DNA of 64,000 nucleotides from positions 3,348,001 through 3,412,000 of the forward strand of contig CM037467.1 in the NCBI GenBank assembly GCA_021014325.1, written 5' to 3'. The DNA is from Plazaster borealis (Eukaryota > Echinodermata > Asteroidea > Forcipulatida > Labidiasteridae). The notes under the pieces are model-generated. The model was not told where the DNA came from and made no database searches. It saw only the letters and a list, made by a program, of their open reading frames with translations. This document shows, piece after piece, positions 11,621 through 25,100 of this stretch. The position numbers and the translations under genes are program-made. How positions within the stretch are numbered: the first letter of the stretch is position 1; the number at the start of each line of letters is the position of its first letter.

Positions 11621-12731
11621 AGATCTTTGGGTACTTGGTCTCAGAGCTGTAGGTTGTAGTTCTCAGATCTTTTGGTTATTTGTCTTGGATTTTTAGGTTT
11701 GGTCTTTTGTCTATCATCAGAAGTGGGACCATCAGGTTCTACTTCTTGGGTTATTTGTTTTTAGTCTTTGTTGATTCGTCACTTCTACCCCTAGGTTTTT
11801 GGTGTAGGTCTTTGTTGATCATAAGTTCTTGGATTTAGAAATTTAGGTTCCAGGTCTTTGTTGATCACTAAGCCTAGTACTTGGACAAGTTCTAGATTTT
11901 AAATCCTTATGTAACCTACCCGACCTTCAAGTTTCAATAGGTCTTGGATCTTGAGTTCCCCACCAACCATTGGATCTTTAGGATTTATAAGTTGGAATCT
12001 CTAGACCAAGGTCCCAGGTTTTAGGTTTTCAACCTTCAGTCCCAATCTTGAAATTCAAGTCTTAAGAGTATCAAGTCTGACCTATGCACTTGCAAGGTCG
12101 TCGTCATATACAAGGACAGTGGGTCAAGTGTATTAACAGAAATACAAAAATTGTTTTTCAGTGCCTATTAATTTAATTCGGTGGTTTTTATTAACGATTA
12201 TTCCTTCCATGTATAATTATTTTTATTTGTAGTCACCTGCAGGTATTTTAAGAGAATATGGAGTGACAAGGTTAACAAAGTAAACAAGGCTATTGTAAAC
12301 TTGATCTAGTTTATTAGAGTTTATAGCTCAATTGACACCTTGCACTTACGTCACATGTGGCAACTGTCTGCCATACTTGCCATTTTGGAAGTCAAATTGA
12401 ACCGACAAATTATGATAAGTGTGTGAGAGGCACGATATGCTTCCTACTTTAATCTGATTTCCGACTTTTTTTCACTCAGAAAATCAGTGAAATTGTGATT
12501 AAAATAGCCTGTCAAAGTCAATAAAATATGTAGGCCAGCCCTTGTATTCAATGAAATTTCTTGGTCTTTTTTCCTAAGGGCCAAATATCATGCCTGGTGT
12601 GAACACCACGTAACCTAAAATGTGCACTGCACTGTATCACACATGGAGACACCGACTCCCAAAATGGCAACCGAGATTATTGTGACGATGATGCGAGTTG
12701 AATTGGGTCAAGTAGTACACTTTGTAGTTAA

Positions 12732-13025
12732 CCCTTTAAAGACGGAAACGGCTTGTACCAAAATGCCAATAGCGGCCGCCATATGGCTGCAAGATCTGAC
12801 CTATTTCCACTCAACCGAAAAGGTCAAGATCACGACCTGAATTCATATTTTCCAATGTTTCTGATGTTGACATAGTATCTATGTTTCTAAAACAAAACCA
12901 CAGTTGTTTTATATTGTTTTCAGACACTTTTACAAGAAAATTTCTTTCTTGTTAAAAAATAAACATTAAAACCATGTTTTGGCGTATGGTGACGATTATA
13001 CAGAAATTAATGGTCTCTAAAGGGA
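12732..13025. mobile_element. Possible TTAA-flanked element with CCCTTTA termini
   Basis: TTAA at 12728-12731 is followed by CCCTTTAAAGAC; GTCTCTAAAGGGA is followed by TTAA at 13026-13029. The inverted repeat is short, so this is weaker than the other TTAA elements, but TTAA-CCC termini are typical of the piggyBac group. Confidence 0.4.
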
Positions 13026-13230
13026 TTAATATCTTCTTGTTCGAGTTGCAGTTATAAACAGTTGCTGTTCAAAAAACTATTTTTGTGAAAAAATAATATA
13101 TTATTTATGTTTGAACCCTATAAAACACAATGTGCTACTTTTAGAAAAGAAAGATATACCTCCATTTTTGACTAGTATCCTTTTGTTGAAAAGTGCAGTT
13201 TGTTCTGTCAACTGTCTAGGCAGATTTCAT

Positions 13231-13388
13231 GGCCCCAATTTCATAGAGCTGCTTCAGCACAACAAAATTGTGCTTACCAGAATAAGGTTACCAGCCAAAA
13301 TACCATGTCACATGCACCATTTCTGACTGGTATCCTGCTAATTTTTGCTAAGCACAAAAATTGTCTGCAGCTATATGAAATTGGGCCC
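13231..13388. repeat. 'GGGCCCAATTTC' hairpin MITE family member
   Basis: Ends GGCCCCAATTTCATAGAGCT and 'ctatatgaaattgggccc'; internal 'ggttaccagccaaaatacca' as in other copies. Non-coding. Confidence 0.65.
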
Positions 13389-15236
13389 AGGTGCAATGTG
13401 CATTATGATCATCAGTGTTGCCACTTCTGCTTAATTGTCTTTGCAGGGTGTTTTGGGGGTTTAGAATCTGCAGCTACCTTAAGGATTTCAATATCCTGCC
13501 CTGGTAAAACACAAGTCCGTCTCTAAGGGTTGGATAGTCATGAAATATTGTCCCTGTTGATAAAACATGGTGAATTGGCTGTAGAGTAGTCGGCAATAAA
13601 AAATAACTGGCATTGCCTTCAATAATATTTGTTTTAACAGTGTCGTTTATTTTGAGGATGTTTGGGAGGTTTTGCAAGTACGGATACGTCAACACTTTGT
13701 GTGATCACATGACGCATAAACGTGGCATCCATGTTTTGCATGAGCGTTAACAACGGATACAAGAGTTCATACATGCAGCTTAAAAAACGGATACCGGTTA
13801 GCAGATTTTAGTTGTATTTTAAGGGCCTCTATAAAAGTCAAATTCATGCCGTAGGTATGGTTTTCGTCAAGATTATCAGTGCCATTTATTTCAATCAAAG
13901 TACAAAGAAGAAAAGAAAAGAAAAAAGAACTGTCCAGAAAAACAACAGATACTTTTAAAAAGTCTTGATTTAATAGTCATAAGTATAACCGCAATTTCTA
14001 TAAACATTACAAATGCTGTTCCACAATTAAAATAGATAAATACATATGATCAAACCAATGCATTCTTTTGATCTAAAGATTACCCTGGACACATTTATTT
14101 TGCATTTCTTTGATTCAAAAGACTTTTGAACTTACTAAAGGTTTGATGTCAGACAAACATTTACAAAAGCAACAGTTTAGTTCACCTGGACATAATGCTT
14201 CCAAAACCAGCATCAACCTGTTTGTGCCAGATTAAACCGGTTCCTAGTGCATAATTTGTTACCCAACAATGATTGGTTTAAATATTTGTTACCTAGTAGT
14301 AGTGCACCAGTAAATCCCGCAAGCTATTAACAAGTTCTGAGATGCACTTTACTATCAGGGTAAGAATACATCAAGTTACATCAGTGAAGAATACATTAAG
14401 TTGTATCAGTTGGAACCATACTGGCTTATGGCTGTGTCTTAATTGGTGGTTACAGACGTCCTTAGTGACAATTGAAGCCATGGCTTTAGCCGCCTATTTC
14501 GATACGGCCAACAGCTCTGTTACGGTTTGGTCGAAACAACTTTGTCACAACAGCAAAAAGTGTTACTTGTACAACATGTGTTGAACAAACAAACTAGTAC
14601 TTCACAGCTATCTTTATCAAATTTCAGCAATGCTACCTGGACTGGTTTTGACTGGTCTAAACCCTGTTCCTGAGTGCATCAAACTTAAAGTTTGGGCCAA
14701 CGTCACAATTTTATTTTATCTCCAGTAATATGTGATACAAACTGTCTTAAGTTAAAATAACAAATTCCTAAAAGTTACCAACTTTTCAAGTTACATGAAA
14801 TTAAAGATTTGTCTAATCACAACAACGTGTTACTTTTAGTTAAGTGTCCGAAAATAGAAACTGGACAAAAGAAATAAAAATATCATTTTGAAATATACAA
14901 AAAAATATTCTGATTGGTGAAGAAGCTACTTTGAAAATCATGATTTTTTTTTCCTCAAATAGGATCTGACCAAAATCAATAAACAATGTAATTTAAATTT
15001 AAATGCTATCAACAAAACTATCTCAAAATAATTATTCCCCATGTTTCTCTTACAAATCGTATAAACTAAAATAGAAGAAATTTGTTAACCTAAAGGGATA
15101 TGTAAATAATATTACCCACCTTTGATCAAAGTCTAATGACCTTAACATTTGTACAAAATGATGCTATAGTTTTATTTGGGATATACCATTTTTGATAAAG
15201 GGGGATCTCTACTACAAGGAGGGTTTTTCTTACCAG

Positions 15237-18200
15237 CTAGCTTTTCAAACTTGGAGACTTCACCTTGACTTTCAAGGCTGCCATGATAGATTCCATCATA
15301 CTGTTGACTTGCTGGTGGGCCTGGAAGAGTCGATCAGACGGCAACTCTGACAACCTCTCCGTCGAGAACTCGGCCACGAGGTCCTCCAATTTATCTAGGA
15401 GTCTCGCCTGTTTGGGTTTGCTCGGGCGTTCGTCGTCCGAACCCTCCGGGGTGTCTAGCTCTTCTCGTTTTCGTTTTGTTCCCTGTTTTGGTCTGTTCAG
15501 ATCTTCGGAACTTGGCGGTGTCACTTCCTTTAGCTGTGAGGTTGCATCAACTCTTGTTTCACTGTTGAGCGCTGAAGAGAAAAAAGTTTGACATTGAAAT
15601 GAATTTGAAAAGTTCTAAATCTGTTTTGAAAACCCAAAGAACCGATCATGTTTGTATATTACTACCTTGGTGAAGAAAGAACAGATATTTTAAAATGGAG
15701 GATTAATATTAACTTCAGTTTGAGATTCTACTTGAGACCAATTCTGATCAGGCCTGGAATTGCACGGAGGCCATGGCCTCTGTTGCCCCTGGTCTTGGCC
15801 TTGGTGCCCCTTCAAAATTTTCCCACAGACTTTACGATTTTCCAATGAAAATCCCCTTTGCAATATGAAAATCCCTCTCAAATACAAAATTTCAGGCCCA
15901 TCTGTTGGCTATATTCAGACAAACCTTCTCTTCTCGTTCAAATTCTACTTCGGTATCACAAATACCTGAAAGTTTGTTAAATTTTCTCGATAAACGCCCC
16001 CAGAATAATGCGTCTGTTACTGAAAGGCTTTGTAATAGCTCCTTGGTCACAAAAGTCAAGGCTGAAAAAGAATTGTTTCAATAAGATGTATTTCAATTTC
16101 AAACTTGTATTTTAAGGCTTTCAGTATTTTACTTAGAGTTTTTACTGGCTTGTCTCTTGTGGCTTACTTTTTTACTTTTTAATTACTTTTTTGCTTCTGT
16201 TTTTATCTGTAAAGTGCCTTGATGCCCTTGCCCAAGGCGCTCTATAAATATTGCATTATTATTTGCACAACTTCACCCACCTATTTTAGTTTCGATTTCA
16301 TTTTCCTCAACCTTCTTGACAACTTCTGCCGTCTTTGTCTCTCCAAGACTGCTCTCCGATGTGATGCTGGCTTCTTCCTCTTTCTTCCTGCTCATCAACG
16401 GAGTCCCTTCCTTTGCCAACTGCTGTTTATGGAAGTTGGTCATGACCTTCCGTAGATTGCTGATCTTAGGGGAGCGGATCGGTAATGATCGGATTTCCGT
16501 CGGGGAGAGGGAGCATAGATTGCCGACGGTGAGGATATTGCGGGCTCGTACCAACTGGCCAAGACCTCTGGACCTAGGAATGGAAGAATTATCTTTAAAG
16601 ATGGTGCCATGGTACTTTTAAATCACCTCTTCCGCAATTTGCTTGAATTGTGTTTTTCTTTTTAGACCAAATCCGAAGAAAAAGACACCTTAACTAAGAA
16701 ATACTGGCTTGCTCCATCATGAGCTTGTTGCCCCACTGCAAAGTTTGTCCCCAAAAAGCTGCTGAGAAGAAGCAGGATACCAGCAAAACTATAATGTAAT
16801 ATGTATCCTTTGTAACTGGTTTCCTGCAAAATTTTGCTTAGCAAACAAATTGTCTATCCAATATTTTTTTACAAGCAACTCTGTGAAATTAGGCCCTGCA
16901 GTCCAGTGAGGTGTCCAGCCCAGTGCTAAGCACAAAAAAGTGATAAGCAAGTTACCAGCTGAAATGCCACGTAATGAATATTGTCAGAGACTGCCATTTT
17001 GCTATTAGCGCCTAAGACTTGCTCAGCAAATTTCAATTTTATGCTTAACTCACCACATTGAGGATGTCAGCTGAGGTAAGATTCTCTCCACGGGGGTGCC
17101 ACACTCGGCAAGATCTGGGTACACACTCTCTTGATTGTCATAGTCACTGTCTATGCTGTTATCAAGGCTGTTTTGCTGAGTGTTTTGTGAGGGTGCTACC
17201 CCCTGGGAAGTTTGCGAGCTTGGTCTTATGGTTCTTAAATGCTGAAACAAATAAAACAAATAAATAAATAAATAATTAAAAATTAAATAAATATAATAAA
17301 TAAATATATCTGCTACAAACTTTGACTAAATAGATTGTACTAATCTACTTAGCATTTTTAAACTTAACAGGATGGGCACATCCAATTTTAAAATGTTAGT
17401 CTATGGGAAAGTTTTCAAAAGGGCGCAAAGGCCAAGACCAGGGCAACAGAGGCCATGGCCTCCGTTGTATTCCAGGCCTGCTATGATGAATAAATGCTAC
17501 ACGGGATGGAGCTTCAATTTTGCTCACAGCTACGCCACCCTTCAAAACACAAGTAATTGTGGAGTTTTGAAGGATTTATCAACTATGAGCAAGTTCGAGT
17601 GCGCACCATGGTTAACTAAAAGTCAACTTTTTTTACTTGAACCCAGAATGTTTGACCATCGGTTGACCACTGTGGTCGACCATTTAGAACCAGCCTCAGA
17701 GCATGGTTCCTTCCCTAGTCCCGGTAGCCATGTTTCATGCTAATGCGTATAAAACGCAGAAGGGAACCAGTGACTCAATGGTGGAAAGCAATGGAAGAGC
17801 TGAATACCGTACTGATGGTTGACTAGACTTCCAAATGAGTCGTTTGAGTGAGTACGTCACTGCGCATGTACATTACTATGTGCGCACTTGCTCAACATTG
17901 TAAGTGGTAGTAAAAACAGCAGGCAGGTCTTTTTTTTAAAACATGCATTACCTTCCTGCCAGATGATGGAGTGATAAATGTCCTTGAGGTCCTCCTACGT
18001 GCCATCCCGGGGCTGATGCGTCGGCCGCTCGGACTGACTCGACTTTTTGAGGAACTCAAACCACTGCTGGATGAACATCTTGATGGAGTTGTAATGAACT
18101 GAATACAAGGAAAGAGAAAACAAAATCATAAGTTGATATTTGTTGCCCTCCCATCATAAACAAACAAAAATAAATAAACGAAAATGGAAGCAGAGAATGC

Positions 18201-19105
18201 GACAAAAGAAACTTCACTTTGTTTTAGAAAAGAAAAAATCAAAAACTTATGATAGTCATTTAACCAGCCCAGGGTCCAATTTCAAAAAGGCTGCTTAGCT
18301 AAGCACAAGAAAATTATGCTTACCAGTTTAAGGTTACCAGCCAAAACATAGTTCCCTTTGATGTAAGGGGCCAGACTATTTGTTTCACTTCCAACTTCAC
18401 TTTGGTTAGGGCTGATTTAAATTAATATCCCCACATCTTGTTTATTTTTTATAAACCAAGCCAGTGACATCATTAACTTTTTCTAGAATACTTAAAGGGA
18501 TTGTATACATTTGGTAATTGGAACCAACTGTTTGTTTCAATCATACATAGTTGTAGATATATACCATAAAACTATCCTGTTAAAATTTTATTTAATTTCC
18601 GTCCACGCAGGAAGAATAATCTGCAGTTGAAATACACTACCTGAGAAACGTTACTGCAGTAATGCTTCTCAGATTCAAATTTTGGGGGACCAAAAGTGAA
18701 ATCTTTTTCCATAACCGCAGTACTTTGAAGTGAAAAGTTTCTCAAAATGCATTATTCTCTCCAAAGCTGCTGTACTTCTTACCAAGTAAGTTTTAATTGC
18801 GATTAATTTTCAGAGTCACTACCAAACATATACAAACCCTTTAAGGTAAAGTCATGATCATTTGCTAACATGTCTTTAAAAATCAAAACGTGTCAAATAT
18901 CCTGCACTCGATCAATTTGATTTACCTTAGAATGTACAGTAACCACCTTAGAGGGCGTGGTCGTAACAAGAGGAGAGGGAGGATGCGTCACTCGCTGGAG
19001 CTTGCTTGATTGGTCAGTTGCCGTTTCTGTGGAGATCATCTCCACGGCAAATTGCTTCACTGGAGAGTGCTCCGAGATCGGCTCGGCAAAACTCACTCGC
19101 CGAGA
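15237..19105 (-). CDS. RIF1: RIF1 coding exons 25-29: RVSF motif and C-terminal domain
   Basis: Exons 18926-19105, 17952-18098, 17054-17241, 16281-16573 and 15237-15571 (stop included), residues 2273-2652. Exon 25 opens with SRRVSFAEPI, the RVxF-type PP1-docking motif next to the preceding SILK motif. Exon 26 is Ser/Arg-rich. Exon 27 has ESVYPDLAECGTPVERILPQ and exon 28 the conserved DNA- and partner-binding block GLGQLVRARNILTVGNL plus SLPIRSPKISNLRK. Exon 29 has a basic KRKR nuclear-localisation-like cluster and a Leu-rich helix ending in VKVKSPSLKS. The last two blocks correspond to CTD-I and CTD-II of vertebrate RIF1 by remembered similarity. The donor of exon 25 is gtaaat, slightly weak. 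Confidence 0.94.
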
Positions 19106-22100
19106 CTAAAGGAAAGACACAGGAAAATATAGCAACGTGTTAACTTGAAAAAGGTTCATTTTAACCACTTTTTTTAATGATTATCTTAATGTTTTTTTTG
19201 TTTCCGAACTTGAAATTTTGAAACAAAAACGTAGTGATATCACACCAAATTTTTCTGGACTGGCTTATGGTGGACATTTTTTTGCACCTGGAGCAACTTA
19301 GGGGCACCCCTCTATTTTTCCAAGTCGGTCAGATGGCCAGATATTCCATTTTGTAGCATAAACAGGTAGGCACCTTCTGTGCTACACTTTGTTTCACCCG
19401 TACAAAGAGGGACTGCAGATACTGGAAATCATGCTCATAACATCCCTTTTCTCGGGGGCTATCGTGTCATCCCAGATTCCAGACCTTTGTCCAATTTATA
19501 CAAATGTGCCATACAATAATGGACAGGCTGCCACCATTGTTTATCATTGTATTCGGCTCAATGGTGTGCAAAGTCGAGTGTTCCAAGATTCCAGCATACC
19601 ACGACAGATTATAGGCCGTGGCTTACGGCCAAGGTTCGCGATTCACAGTCAAGTGCATACTTTTTCACAAGAGAGCCACAAATCCCGGTGGTGCTAATTA
19701 CGAGAACCCTTCTGCCCATCCTTTGTAAAGTCAGGGTTTTATTGTGGCAACAGTATTTTCAAAGGAAAAAGATTACCCAGGAGCTCGTAAAAAGTTCTGA
19801 AACATAATGCCACCCATTTGCACAGATGTTATTTTGGAATACCGACGTGAAGTGGTTAACTTTGTATGTCTCCTGCCACCTAGTGTTCCAAGAGAAAATA
19901 TGAAAAGACTGAAGTTGCAGAAATAGGCTTTCCAAATGAAGCTTTGTCCGACTAAACAGTTTTGAAAGTTCGTGTTTGAGTAAGTAGTCCATCTTGATGC
20001 TCAAATACAAGACAATAAAACTCACCTTATTGCTTGGAGACGGAGATGAAGCATCCCTCCGCTTGAGAATTCCGCTGCTAGGAGACCCAGAGGGAGAATA
20101 CATGGAGGGTATGGACCCCGATGGTGAACCCTGGTTGGTCAATCGCAGCTTTGCTGCTTCGCGTGCATTCGGCGAGCTGTGACTAGAAGGTGCAAACTTC
20201 ACCGAGATAACCGGCGACTCTAGTAATGTAGGTTTGCTCTCAGGCAAGAAACACTCTTTTAGAGGTTCCAAGGAATTGGTCGTCTTGACTTCTGTTGTCT
20301 CGGGAACCTGACGTGGAGGTGAATAGCAGGATGAGGAATCCAAAGGACACTCCATACCCACTTCTGTTGGCTCTTCGACAGTTTCAGAACCCAATATGCT
20401 GCTGCTTAAAATCTCTTCATTTTCCGCGTCTAAAATGTAATCTTCAACTAGTGGTGCCTGATCTGTGTTGATCTCCTGTTCGGTTGCAGAAGGTGGGATT
20501 TCATTTTTCTGTAGTGTTGACTCAGAAGCCACTTCATCTTCTTTGGGAGACACTTCTGTTTGTAAATTGACAGGACTTGACGACAACAGCTCATCTCTAC
20601 TTTCTGGAAGAGGCAAGCTCGTGGACTGACTTGCAACAGGGGATAAATCCTCCAATAGATTCTTAATTTTTTCTGGAAGGGCATCATCAAGAACTTCCTC
20701 AAGTTCAGCCTTGTCCAACTTCTCCTGAAATTTAGATTTCTTGGCTGGATTCTCAATAACTGTTTCTGATTCTCCTTTTAAAGCCCTTCTTGGTTTCCTG
20801 CTAGGTTTGGTTGGAACACTAGCGCTGAGACTCTTGCTTGCCCGTAGCCTAGTTGCCATGGGCGATACCTTAGACGCACTCCTAATAACTGGTTTCCTAG
20901 GGGACAACTTGTTGCGATTCAATGGGGACTTTCTAGCCCGCTTTAATGCCTTCTTAGCAAAAGCTGTATTTGGACTTGTCTTGGGACTCAACCTAGGAGA
21001 AATTGCAGTGCGTTTATTCCCCCTACTTTTGGTTTTTAAATTTGTCAATGGTTCTGATCTCTCAAGGTCCTTGGTCTCACAATCTTCATTCTCAATGACC
21101 TTTGAACTCTCCTCCACCTGACTGGCTTCAAGAGCTTTCTTTGGAAAATCCACTTCCGAGTCGGACGTCTGGCTGTCGACGTCTAGGTAGCAATGCTTGA
21201 TCTGTGCTAATGGAATGTTATCGTCATCATCAGCACTGTCCTCCTCGCTAGATATACACGGATGTTTCTGTTTCCCTGAACCTATTCTTTTTTGGCTGAG
21301 ACGTACACTCCTTTTGACTGATTTGTCCGATTCCTCCTTGCTCTCTGTTTCACCTTGTGAATTCTTGGTTGTCTGTCCTTCAGAGAGGTCCTTGGTTCCG
21401 CCGGGGCTTTCAAAGAGGTCATCACAACTGTTAAGGATTTTTTCGTCGTCTTGAGATTTAGAGGATTCTTCTTGCTTCTCATCGGGGCTCTCATTTAGAG
21501 TTGCTTTCTCGAGACTTTTCCCTTCTTTCAGACAATCTTTGGGTATGTTCAGATCCTGTTTCTGTTCTGCCACAGACTCTATGCCAGGAAAAGAATCTTC
21601 AGGCTCTGCAGCTGTGGTTTCTTGTGGCTTTTCCTGTCTGTTGGCTGCCCCCGCAGAATATTTTTCTTCCACTTCGGACTCTTGTTGACTTTCCTTCCTA
21701 TCACTATCAACAACCGTCTTCTCTTCGACAGCCTTGGACTGAGATTGTGAGGCTTTCTCAGCAGGAGATAGATGGACTTTCTTATCTTTCTTTGGGCGAC
21801 CACGCTTCTTTAGTACTGTAGGAGCTCTTGTAGGAATGACCAACTCCTGAGAATCTTTTCTGTTGTTCTTGATAGTGTCATCTAGCGTAGACTCGTCACC
21901 ATTGTAGCAGTCTTCACTGCTCATTTTATCTTCAGCAGCATCAGATAACTTGGAAACTGTCGTCTTTTCTATACCACCCACATGCATTTTTCTCTTTCCT
22001 CTGACCTTTCGTTGACCTTTAGGTCTTGTTTTATTATTTTCATCGTCCTGAGGTTTTTGGCTATCATTGCTTGGTGCTTCATCTAACACTTCTTTTGATT

Positions 22101-25100
22101 GGCTCTCATTGGTGGTTGTATCCAGTGACTGGTCCATGTCGGTCTCATCATCAAGTGGTTGGATGCCATCCAACTCGAATCTCTCAGCTAGCTCAGCCAA
22201 ATCAGCCTGAGAGCTTTGCAGAGTTTTGTTGAAACCCTTCTTCCTCCTTCCTTGTTGAACCTTCTTAGCTTTTGAGGTAGAGGCTCTTTTCAAGCTCTTA
22301 GTACTTTCATCAGTTTGGAGCCGATGTAATCGAGAAGTAAAGCGCTTTGGAGTTGGCTCTTCCTCACTACTTGTAAAGATCTTTGGACTACTGTTAATAT
22401 CAAGCTTGGAGAATGTGCACTTGGATGGGTCTGGGCTCAAACGCAAAAGATCAGCATCATTCAACTTTTGGAGTTTGACTATTGGTGTCAGGATTAATTT
22501 TATCTCAGACGGCTCTGAACCGCTTATGGGTTTTGTGGGAGAGATGAAAACATTCTCATCATCTATTTTGTCACTTGCATGTTGTGATTGCTGAGTCTCA
22601 GGGATGACGCAATCATCATCTTCTGATTTAATGATGGTGTCGAGCCTCTCCGTCTGCACTTCCTCATCATCTGTTGAATCTTTCGCCAGGACTTGTTGCT
22701 CGTCCTCCTTTGGACTATCATCAAACTCCATCTCTTCTCTTTCTCTTACAACACCTGCATCTGACTCAGACTTCAATTGCAAATCTTCAACCATCTCACA
22801 CGAATCTATTTCCATCTCCTCAACAGAATTTTCCACATTATCCGAAGTTGCTGAAAGCAGAACCTCCTTATTCTCAAGAGGAGACCCACTGTCAGTCACT
22901 TCTGTGAGATTTTCCTTGGTACACCCTGTGAAGCTCTTGGCTTCCACAGCTGTGCTTTCTTCCTCAGCATTGTCCGTTGCAACAGATGTATCTGTCAGCA
23001 CAGGTGCCGACTCCTGAGATTTCTCTTTGAGTTTGCTCAAGAAGTTGGCGAAACTCATCGTAGAGGGCTCAGGAGCGTTGCTAATATCAGCGTCCCTGTG
23101 AACTTCCTTCTCCGTTTCAGATTGTCCAGACTTGTCAGTGCTAGGTTCTCCATTGCTACCTGCAAAGTTTGTTTCGTCTTTGTGAGTCTCTGAGACTTCT
23201 TCGACACTTTCCTGGTTCTGTGGAGCTTCCTTGGTGGTGGTTGCTTGCTGATTTCTAACTTTTAGTATTGAAGGACTGGCCTCAGTTGAGTTTTTAGCCT
23301 GGCATACAATGGGAGCTCTGCAAGGAACAAACATGAAAAAAACTTTATGATTAGGAATGCTTATCACATATCGGTGTTACAGTAAAACCGGTGGTTTCTT
23401 TCCCTGCCTTTTACCTTTGTGGACCCCAGTTCAAATCCCACCTCAGACCGGAGCCTTAATTGTGGATAGGGTTTGATGCCTTACTTAATTGCGCGGATGT
23501 TCACCATTTGGGCTTTTCCACCCACATCTAAAACTGAACATTTCTGTCATTCTGTCATTGGCACTTGCGCTGTTGGATGTGTCATAAAATAAATAAATAA
23601 ATAAACAAATAAATAACATATCTTATCTCAATGAATACTCACTCCTGGGTTGCCTCGTTTTGACTTATGCTCTCCGAGAACATCTGGGTGTCTTGAGACT
23701 GCTCCAAGTCGTTGTAGAGAGCTGGGATGACTCGTCGAGTCCTCAACATCTCCTTCTGATGATCGGTCAGAACTTGGGTCTTCTTGGGAGATGGAGCGAT
23801 GAAAACAAACTCCTGGAAGAAGGTATCAAAAAGATGAAACTATTTGTCTGTGAATATTTGCTATGAGGCAATTCGTGCGCGCCACCATGGCAAATTTCAG
23901 CTTTCCCATTCTGCCATTGGTTTATCGGTTTAATTTTGCCATACAGCCATGTCACATGGGCCCAATTTCATAAAGCCTGTGAGCATAAAAACATGCTAAG
24001 CACAGTAATATCTTGCCTAGCAGAAACAGGTTACCAGCCAACATTCTATAAAGTTTACCTTGTTGTGACTAGTGCCCCACTCATTTTTTGCTTAGCAAAG
24101 AAATTTACTAAGCAGTAGTTTCTGCTAAGCAGCTTTATGAAATTGGGCCCCGGTATTGATAACCTATGTCCACGGCTGCAGACAAGCAACTTGATAAAAA
24201 AAAGAATTCGAGGAAACTGCCATGGAAATGAATATTTGTAAAACCAAGAAAACAGAGGAAATCATCCGATCTGCTGAGAAGTTGCAAGCCTGCACAGCAG
24301 ACACAGACAACAACCAAGACTGGTCCCCCGTCTGTATCCGCAAGACAAGAAGGCACTGGTCTTATAAACCCAATGGTTTCATTGGATGGACATATACATG
24401 CAATGACGCATAACTGCCAGTCTGAAACTACACAACTAGAAGTGTCTGTGTACACGCCAGTATTATGGCATTCAAGGTTAAAGGTACATATGCCAGGTTC
24501 GGAAGGCCAGTATCTGGCGTTATTCCTGCGCCTCGAAGTGCGACATCAGATGTTAGGGCTTATGACAATAAAGCTATGTGTTGTCCATGTTTTACTTTTA
24601 TGAAATAAATACACTCTTCAAAAAATATGATGTATTATACGTTATAAAGTGTGTTTGAACAATTCTTACCCCCATACTCTCTTCATCAACATGTAGCCTC
24701 CTCCTAGCAGCTCCTGTACTTGCTCCTGGGGACGCATCCCGCTTCCCCCCAAAGGGGGATGCCCCGTCCCTCAGGGCACCCTTCCCAGGGGAGGTACCCC
24801 TTCTGGTTATCTTCCCAAAAGGGGACGCGTGTCTCTTGGGGGAGGATGACGTGATGAGACGTTCAGCTTGAGCGGTACGCTTCAAGAAGCTACCGTGCAC
24901 CTTCTGAGGGGAGGGGACGCCAAAGTTTGGGACAGTCGGGGCGACGGGCGGGGGAATGAGACTCTGAGATTGATCACTCTGATGAAGGAAATCAAAGACC
25001 AGGGAAAATTAGTCACATCTTTTGATACTACTTGGAAACGCCGTTTGGTGAGCAAAATTCAGTGTGGGACCAACGGTTTGCAACAAAAAACTCAGAGTTT

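Larger units (their letters stand above)
8130..15236. other. Intergenic region between convergent SLC38A11 and RIF1
   Basis: About 7.1 kb with no coding exon that I can support. It includes the presumed SLC38A11 3' UTR, a possible AATAAA at 8957-8962, a perfect hairpin at 9327-9395, an AT-rich stretch with repeated 'gaatattcat' (10440-10860), an 80-bp tandem duplication (11147-11306), hairpin MITEs (11384-11620, 13231-13388), a degenerate 'ggtctttg' region (11630-12080) and a possible TTAA element (12732-13025). The RIF1 3' UTR occupies part of the right edge. Confidence 0.7.

Noticed and set aside
11630..12080. Gene or regulated element in the 'ggtctttg' region
   Set aside because: Degenerate low-complexity sequence without open frames, splice pattern or clear repeat period.
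15265..15591. Plus-strand open frame of 108 residues opposite the last RIF1 exon
   Set aside because: Antisense shadow of a conserved coding exon with proven phase.
20741..23017. Several plus-strand frames of 70-137 residues, Ser- and Leu-rich
   Set aside because: Antisense to the giant RIF1 exon; composition mirrors its Glu/Lys/Ser codons.
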